From the NCBI GenBank assembly GCA_949318235.1, contig OX439127.1, positions 2,261,672 through 2,325,671 on the forward strand: a stretch of DNA of 64,000 nt. The letters are read 5' to 3'. The stretch comes from Ecdyonurus torrentis. Taxonomy: Eukaryota > Arthropoda > Insecta > Ephemeroptera > Heptageniidae. Each line of letters starts with the position of its first letter. Within the stretch, counting starts at the first letter, position 1. Positions 57,290-64,000 of this stretch are shown piece after piece. The position numbers and the translations under genes were made by a program. Under the pieces are notes generated by a model. That model saw only the letters and a list, made by a program, of their open reading frames with translations, was not told the origin of the DNA and made no database searches.

Positions 57290-58590
57290 GAAACATTAAA
57301 ATGGAGTAGGGTACAGGAGTACTATGTAGGGGAATAATAATATATGATTTGTGAGTCAGTAGGGATATTTTTAGTGGTAGAGGGTTGGATTAAACGGGTG
57401 TGTTATTGTAAATAAATAAAGAGATCAGATTGGTATACTGTGCCATCCTGGACTGTAAAACTTATTGGTTTGCTAATTCATACTGTTATAAATAATTATT
57501 ATATAAGCCAGGGAGATGTTTCAGTAAAAAATCTAATCTCCCGATAAGTCAACTTATAATTACTTACAACAGTGTGAATTAGCAAACCCAATATGTATTG
57601 CAGTACAGACCAACCAGGCATTGAAGTTACGACACACATTAAAACCAACGCTCTACCAATATAACAATATGTCATCACTCCCATGACATCATTATTATTC
57701 CTCCACATTCTTAATTCTTCTTTGTCTCTATCTCTCCTCTTGCACATCTTCCTTCCTCCCCACTCTTAAATTTGCATATACACAATGATATAAAAAAATA
57801 GACAAAATTATTAGCAAGGGCCTTACCACTGTAAAAGTTCTATGGAGAGGTCAAAGTTTCGGGTCTTATACTGTACTATGGTTTGCTCAAGAAAATTTCT
57901 TCTTTGATTGATAATCTCATATCAATCTATGACGGTGAAGCGCTGTTATTAAATGATTTAAGTGAAACTTTTTTATAACAAAATACTGTGCCACGCGATA
58001 CTTTGACCTCCCCATAGAACTTGTACTGTGGTAAGGCTCTTGCTAATAATTTTATCTTTTATTATATCATTGTGTATATACAAATTAAGGAGGGGGGACG
58101 AAGGAAGATGTGCATGAGGAGAGATAGAGACAGAGAATAATTAAGAAAGTGGAGGAATAATAATGATGTCATGGGAGTTGGGACATGTTGTTATATTGGT
58201 GGAGGGTTGGTTTCAATGTGTGTCGTAACGTAAATGCCTGGTTGGTCTATACTGCCTTCCTGGACTGCAATACATATTGGGTTTGCTAATTCACACTGTT
58301 GTAAGTAATTATTACTTGAGTTGTAGGGAGATTAGATTTTTTACTGAAACATATATCTCCCTGGCTTATATAATAATTTTTTACAACAGTATGAATTAGC
58401 AAACCAATAAGTTTTACAGTCCAGGAAGGCAGAGTATAACAACCTGATCTCTTTATTTAGTAACGATAACACACACCCGTTTAAGCCAACCCTCTACCAC
58501 TATAAATATCCGTACTCGAAATCATATATTATTATTCCTCTACAGTATACTCCTTTGCCCCACTCCATTTTAATGTCTCACCCTTTTTTT
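57290..58590. repeat. Foldback 3 of the insertion
   Basis: AAAATGGAGTAGGGTACAGG pairs with sequence near 58,560-58,585, and GCCAGGGAGATGTTTCAG with CTGAAACATATATCTCCC. The centre is near 57,930. It shares a GCTAATTCATACTG motif with foldback 2, so the two are related. Confidence 0.75.
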
Positions 58591-58659
58591 ATTATATTAT
58601 TGTTTTGCTGGTCATCTAAAATATGCTACAGTTTATTTTCAATAATAATTCTATAAGCA

Positions 58660-59075
58660 AAAGTAGGTTGAATGGTCAAATAGACAAACTCGCAGTTCAA
58701 CAATACCAACAATGTGCTAGCAGACGACTTTGCGTTCCTGTCTACATTTAACATGCTTTCTTATGGGGCAATGAAGCAGCTATAACTTGTGTTAGCATTC
58801 TTTCTCAGCCCTGAAATTTTTACTGTAGCTTACTGAGCCGCAAAGCTCCTGGATTCCAAGCAATTTGCTTACAAATTACTTTATCTTCTAATCGGCTCGA
58901 AAATCCAGGAAATTAAAATATTTGAGGCTCAGCAAGGTACACAGTAATAATTTCAGCTTTAAGAACTTTTACTTCACTCAAGGTAAAGCTGCATTATTGC
59001 CCCATAAGAAAACATGTAAAATCAATACAGAAACACAAAGCTGGTGCTAGCATTTTTGGGCTACGAGTTTGTTAA
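58660..59075. repeat. Foldback 4 of the insertion
   Basis: AATAGACAAACTCGCAG, CAATGTGCTAGCA and TTTCTTATGGGGCAATGAAG pair in inverse with CTACGAGTTTG, TGCTAGCATTTTTG and ATTGCCCCATAAGAAA. Confidence 0.65.
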
Positions 59076-59249
59076 TTTTCACAATAAAGTCAAAATTTTT
59101 TTTATGCCTATACCAAAAGATATTAGGAGAAAATAAACTGTATATAGGAAATTTTAAAGCAGACAAAGAAAAAAAGGCACAAGAAAATAATAGTAATAAA
59201 ATATTAATACTAAAGACATCTGCTTAAACTATCAAGCTATTTTAACAAT

Positions 59250-59400
59250 AATTATGAGTGAATTTTGAAGTATGTATCTCAATGTCCTGCGTCAAAGTGC
59301 TAGTACACATGTACTTATTTGTCAGTTCCATGTACTAGCAACTTGAAGTAGAACATTGCAATACATACTTTAGATTTCACTCATATAGTTGTAGTGAAAA
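59250..59400. repeat. Foldback 5 of the insertion
   Basis: GTGAATTTTGAAGTATGTATC pairs with ATACATACTTTAGATTTCAC; the loop is about 90 bp. Confidence 0.6.
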
Positions 59401-59944
59401 TAGCTTAACACTAACACACCGTGTGAGTACCCACACCAATATCACTCCTACGTCAAACCAGCTGGCAATGAAAGTGTGCATTTCTCACAACACTGCTTTG
59501 CTTTTCATTGAAGTTTATTTAAATTTTGTTAGCTAAATTTACTAAAAAAGCATTGACAATTACAATTATGTATTTTGCAATATCCGCAGTAAGTTAATGT
59601 ATAATATGTACCGGTACACACGGATATTTATATTTTCATGAAGCACTATTTTACTGCAGAGAAATAAGTTACAATACTTGGAAATTGCACCATACATAAT
59701 TGTAAATGTATTTTTTTTTTTTTTTTTTTTAGTAAGTTTTGCTAACAATTTAAATTAGCTTATAGGTTGCAAATCAGGTACTGAGGGATTTGACTAAAAA
59801 ATTGTAAACACGGGAAGAATAAATTACGTAATTTATGCTGCATTTGTGTCATTATAGCACAAGTTATACTAAATTGGACCAAACACAATATATTATGCTA
59901 TACAACATAATATTTATGCCATGTAACATAATTATTATGCAGTA

Positions 59945-60175
59945 TAGCATAAATCACAGTATATTATACAGTAGTCCATCTCCTATAGCGGGAATGTCAG
60001 ATCGAATGCGCGCCATAATTCCGACTGGGTGAAGTTGTCAGAACTACATGTACCATTACTTCAAATTACGGCTTCTAGTTCTGTCACCTTCACCCAGTCG
60101 GAATTATGGCGCGCATTCGATCTGACATTCCCGCTATAGGAGATGGACTACTGTACCATCTACTGTGAGCATAAA
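59945..60175. repeat. Foldback 6 of the insertion, related to the intron foldback at 24,340
   Basis: TCCTATAGCGGGAATGTCAG pairs almost perfectly with CTGACATTCCCGCTATAGGA, and ATTCCGACTGGGTGAAG with CTTCACCCAGTCGGAAT. Confidence 0.85.
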
Positions 60176-60244
60176 TTATGCTGTGTAGAACAAATTGTGC
60201 TAAAAATGAGCCAGCATAATTATTAGGTTGTTATTTTTGCCTGT

Positions 60245-60303
60245 GAAGAAAGAAAAATCTGAGATTTTGCACAGCAGTGAGATACATTAGGATATCGTAT
60301 CTT

Positions 60304-60339
<36 letters not shown>

Positions 60340-60870
60340 AGAGGTAACTATGCTAGATTTTAAATTATGATTTTGTGAAGTGTTAGTCCCATAAGAGCCC
60401 ATGTTAATTTCAATAATTATTTTCTCTTATCTGATGGTCACGGGTTCTGAAAATTTTTCATAGGTACCTAGCTGTTACAATAAACTTTCAAATGGCATCA
60501 TGAAGTTTTTATTTTTATTATTATTATTTTTTTTTTATTCAAGCCATTTTAATTCAGATGGCTTACATTTCAAAATCTCAAAAGAAAACTTGCAAAATTT
60601 ATGATGCCATTTGAAAGTATAATAAAACAGAGCTATACCTGATAAAATTTTTAAAACCCATGACAATCAGATAAGAGAGAAACTAATTAATGTAATTAAC
60701 ATGGATTCTTATGAGACTAAAGTTTCAATAAATCATAATTTATAAACTAGCATGGTGATACCCCCCAAATTTTTTTACATTTTTGAAGATACCTTCATCT
60801 ACGTATCACTGCGGACACTGCGGTGCAAAATTTCAGATTTTTCTTTCTTTACAACTTTTTAGTCAAATCC
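60245..60870. repeat. Foldback 7 of the insertion, with A run
   Basis: AAGAAAGAAAAATCTGAGAT pairs with TTTCAGATTTTTCTTTCTTT, and CAAATGGCATCATGAAG with ATGATGCCATTTGAAAG. A run of about 32 A at 60,307. A single arm of this family is in the Tudor gene intron at 22,480-22,760. Confidence 0.75.
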
Positions 60871-61539
60871 CGCAATACCTGATTTCCCACCTTAAATGGA
60901 AAGCAAAGCTGTATAATTGTGAGAGTTGTACACTTTTATTGCAACAAGTCCCCATACGATTAAGCATGCACATTATGTATGATACATAATATACATACAT
61001 ATTGAACGAAATAATTTTATGTATGTATGTATGTATATTTTGATAATTATATCAGTTATGGGCAGATAGTAATTCTTTTCATTTTCACGCAATACTCCCC
61101 CCCCCCCAACCCTCAAATTTTTTCGTGTGGGACTGAGATCATGTTTATACATGCAACTATATATATATGTATACTGTACTCTAGAAATTTCCCAATTAAC
61201 TAGACGCTTAAAGCTAAAACTCTTAAAACTGAAAGCAACACTTTTAGTCAAATAATAATAATAATAAAAATTTCAATTGTAATATGTAAGTTTCCGCAGC
61301 AAAATGTTTACTCTAAATGCATACAGGTATTGTTCCAATGAAATTTTTGCTGCGGAGAAGTTACAACAACAAGCATATAATATCAAATTTCTGTCATGGA
61401 AATGTATAATATATATACGTAGATAATATTATGAAAATTATATACATACCATTGAAAAAATCACTGCATTGTAGCTACAGTAGAGCAGATCTTATGTCTC
61501 AATCTTGCAGTAAATAGGCAAGACATCGCAGTTTTGATT

Positions 61540-61859
61540 CACTCAATCGCCCTGTACAAAGGTTTTCTATCGGCAACACTCGACCCGCGCCTAGTTAAAA
61601 AAATAAACATATTAAATATAAAAATATAGTTCCACGTCTATATAGTCGATGTATTATGTAATAAAATTTTATAAATTTACCTCTGTTGCTTCTCAAAATC
61701 AAATCTTCTTTTGCGAAGACTTGAATGGTCATCCAAAAAGCATTCCACACTGCAGAACTTTAGATCGAGGCTATCCGAGCGAGTTGACAATGACAATAGG
61801 CGGGGTTTTTCGTGACTGAATAATAAATTGTTTATTTTAACACAACTGGCCGCCCACAT
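61540..61859 (-). other. Possible small two-exon transcript in the insertion
   Basis: On the minus strand an ATG at 61,859 opens 60 codons (MWAASCVKINNLLFSHEKPR..., ending FDFEKQQR) up to a good donor (CAGAG then GTAAAT, about 61,680). TTTTTTTAACTAG precedes a second open piece starting GCGCGGGTCGAG (about 61,590) that would add RGSSVADRKPLYRAIE before a stop. No family resemblance. It may be a captured gene end or chance. Confidence 0.2.
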
Positions 61860-62229
61860 TCTATATAATTATTATAACCAATGAATTTACATACCATAAA
61901 ACGATGATTTGTGGCTTGTGGCAAATCATTTCTATGCAAAGAACGTTAAGTAGCAACATCACGAATTTTCAATTTGACAAATAGCTACCAAAATTAATTA
62001 ATTTTACCATCATTGTTTATTCACGTTCTTACTACATATTTAAGTGCAAAATAACATACCAATAAAATGATATAATCTTATAAAATATGACATAAAACAC
62101 AAATTTGCTTCACAAAATAATTAACGAACCGTTCACGCTATGTTTTCTTGAAAATTTGAATTTTCTTCATTACAATGTTGTCAAATCTTCATAACTGATT
62201 TTTGCAGTTTGGCAACATTGCGCGTATCC

Positions 62230-62381
62230 TAATATTCTTAACTTAAAAGTACAAAGTTCCCTAACGTTCCCTAAATTTCTTAAAAATTTCTCAAATTCCC
62301 TAAAATTCTTAAAATTCTTTTCTAATATCCCTTAAATCCCTAATATACTTAATTATCATTTCAAAATTTTTTCGGCTGGGG
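62230..62381. repeat. Right terminal region of the insertion
   Basis: TTCCCTAAATTTCTTAAAA-type repeats, ending TTTTTTCGGCTGGGG. Confidence 0.6.
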
Positions 62382-62589
62382 TATGACAACTCTGAATACA
62401 GACTAATTTTTTCCTTCATATTTCTTGCCTTTATGCAATACAAATAATAAATACAACCGTGTATCATCTTGTAACAGCAATATACATTCATTAAGCCGAT
62501 TTTTAAAAACAATTACGACGTTTTTTGTTTATTTATAAAATTGAATTCGATCTTAAAATACTCTTATCACTCTTTTCTAAGACGACGCT

Positions 62590-62660
62590 CTACTTTCGCG
62601 CCGCGCGTCGCACGCAATCAGTGTTCCGCCAATCACAGAGCCGCTACTAGGTCACGTGAT
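62590..62660 (+). promoter_or_regulatory. Possible promoter, mirror of 8,690-8,760
   Basis: CGCAATCAG, CCGCCAATCACAG and CACGTG in a GC-richer patch (GCGCCGCGCG). Downstream on the plus strand come ACATCATTAAGGTATGATG (donor-like, about 62,790) and, at 63,293, the first acceptor-like unit of satellite B. Motif-based only. Confidence 0.3.
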
Positions 62661-62699
62661 AAAATTTTCATGTCCGATTGAAATGTTTGTTTTGCGTTG

Positions 62700-63292
62700 T
62701 TGTGCCGGCGTTTTGTTCCTGGAAATATTAATCTTTTAAATAAAAGTGCAGCCAAATTTTGTTAAGAAATATATTATCTACATCATTAAGGTATGATGAA
62801 ATGATGTGTAATAGTTCTGGTAACTAATATTTCGTCGTTAAGCTAAGGAAATCTCTTCTTTTTTTCATGTTTTGCTGGTCAGCGAGAAGTCTATTGTAAT
62901 TTTTGCCACAATTTTACCAAATTTCTTATTGAATTGCGGTCAAGAGAAGCAAAAATTTGCACTTTGATAGATAAATATGATCTTTTTTTATTCCGTAGTC
63001 CGTAGTAACTTCCATGTATTGTTTTTATATGTTATAAACAGTTTGTTGACCTGTAAATCTTACGCATGAAATCGTATACATTCATTACCGGTATATGTAT
63101 GTACTATATGCATACACACACACACAATACATGCATATATACACTTGTGTTATGCATAATACTGTGATAATACCGGTATACAATGTTACTGCAATGTATG
63201 TGTGTATGCATGTATGTATTAGACCTATCCTAAGTATGATAATGGCCATGCAAACTTATCATACTATGATGAATGGTATGAATTATTATTAA
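62700..63292. other. AT-rich stretch with CA repeats, no gene seen
   Basis: Mirror of 8,061-8,660, with ACACACACAC near 63,115. Confidence 0.5.
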
Positions 63293-64000
63293 TTTCAGAT
63301 CACTGTGTCAGTCCACGAGAGTGATGTATCAGTGCTAACGTAAGTACATAATACCTATGTACATCCACCATACTATGAATAGTATGTATTATTGTTGATT
63401 TCAGATCACTGTGTCAGTCCACAAGAGTTATGTATCAGTGCTAACGTGAGTACATAATACCCATGTACATCAACCATACTATGAATAGTATGTATTATTG
63501 TTGATTTCAGATCACTATGTCAGTCCACCGGGGGGATGTATCAGTGCTAACGTAAGTACATAATACTCATGTACATCAACCATACTATGAATAGTATGTA
63601 TTATTGTTGATTTCAGAACACTGTGTCAGTCCACGAGAGTGATGTATCAGTGCTAACGTGAGTACATAATACCCATGTACATCAACCATACTATGAATAG
63701 TATGTATTATTGTTGATTTCAGATCACTGTGTCAGTCCACGAGAGTGATGTATCAGTGCTAACGTGAGTACATAATACCCATGTACATCAACCATACTAT
63801 GAATAGTATGTATTATTGTTGATTTCAGATCACTGTGTCAGTCCACGAGAGTGATGTATCAGTGCTAACGTAAGTACATAATACTCATGTACATCAACCA
63901 TACTATGAATAGTATGTATTATTGTTGATTTCAGAACACTGTGTCAGTCCACCCGAGTGATGTATTAGTGCTAACGTAAGTACATAATACCCATGTACAT
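63293..64000 (+). repeat. Satellite B array in the right arm (about 7 units, runs off the window)
   Basis: 106-bp units with ATTTCAG, the 41-nt block ATCACTGTGTCAG...CAGTGCTAAC, then GTAAGTAC or GTGAGTAC. The variant order near the array edge matches the left arm, so the palindrome continues beyond 64,000. Confidence 0.92.

Larger units (their letters stand above)
54115..62381. mobile_element. 8,267-bp insertion with terminal inverted repeats, right arm only
   Basis: The left arm reads GTTGTCATACAC without interruption. Here the reverse, GTGT / TATGACAAC, is split by 8,267 bp. The insertion starts CCCAGCCAGAAAAAAT and ends ATTTTTTCGGCTGGGG, an imperfect terminal inverted repeat. Both subterminal 150 bp carry TTTAGGGAATTT-type repeats facing inward. 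At most one base (T) is duplicated at the target. The inside is a LINE fragment and a series of foldbacks. No transposase is recognised, so the class is open. Confidence 0.75.

Noticed and set aside
54115..62381. Helitron
   Set aside because: It has inverted termini and does not sit between A and T; no CTRR end or Rep/helicase sequence is visible.
63293..64000. Spliced-leader RNA gene array (exon block followed by GTAAGT)
   Set aside because: Each unit also has an acceptor-like site, no Sm-site-like sequence is visible after the donor, and the presumed leader block varies between units.

Overview
The window looks like animal nuclear DNA. It is AT-rich and has small exons with canonical GT-AG introns, a LOTUS/Tudor-domain germline gene, APE-type non-LTR retrotransposons and many TTAA-flanked foldback elements. 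I see no bacterial, organellar or CRISPR features. An aquatic invertebrate (mollusc- or cnidarian-like) fits, but the species cannot be settled from this sequence.

The dominant structure is a giant imperfect palindrome. The left arm (about 7,356 to 30,700) is repeated in reverse complement by the right arm (33,028 to at least 64,000), around a unique spacer (30,701-33,027). Left and right coordinates sum to about 63,077 at the LINE, 63,855-63,884 at 19-27 kb, 63,974-63,977 at 28-29 kb and 63,728 at 30 kb. The shifts come from indels: an extra TTAA element in the left arm, a longer CTCCT microsatellite in the left arm, about 260 bp present only in the right arm, and an 8,267-bp insertion present only in the right arm. 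Either this is a real inverted duplication, or two haplotypes have been joined tail to tail in assembly. By hand I count 16 substitutions and no indels across 1,691 nt of shared exons.

Regions: 1-3,000 has foldbacks and a frameshifted reverse-transcriptase fragment (minus strand). 3,500-8,060 has two adjacent tandem satellites whose minus-strand units carry splice-site-like signals, interrupted by a 1.1-kb DNA transposon with a GTAC target duplication. 8,975-11,116 (mirrored at 51,961-54,080) is a LINE fragment whose ORFs encode a Cys/coiled-coil protein, a TARG1/OARD1-type macrodomain and an APE endonuclease. 11.4-19.1 kb is foldback and TTAA elements in AT-rich DNA. 19,817-32,642 holds eleven phase-consistent exons of a TDRD5/Tejas-like gene (two LOTUS regions, an extended Tudor domain, a disordered linker and an unclassified C-terminal module). 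The right arm repeats exons 1-9 on the minus strand, with a stop codon in the second LOTUS exon. 54,115-62,381 is the insertion, made almost wholly of serial foldbacks.

The two Tudor gene copies converge on the spacer, and neither has its first or last exon here. LOTUS-Tudor proteins act in germ-granule piRNA biogenesis. The retroelements around the gene are the kind of target that pathway silences. A transcript crossing the spacer would fold into long dsRNA; that is inference.
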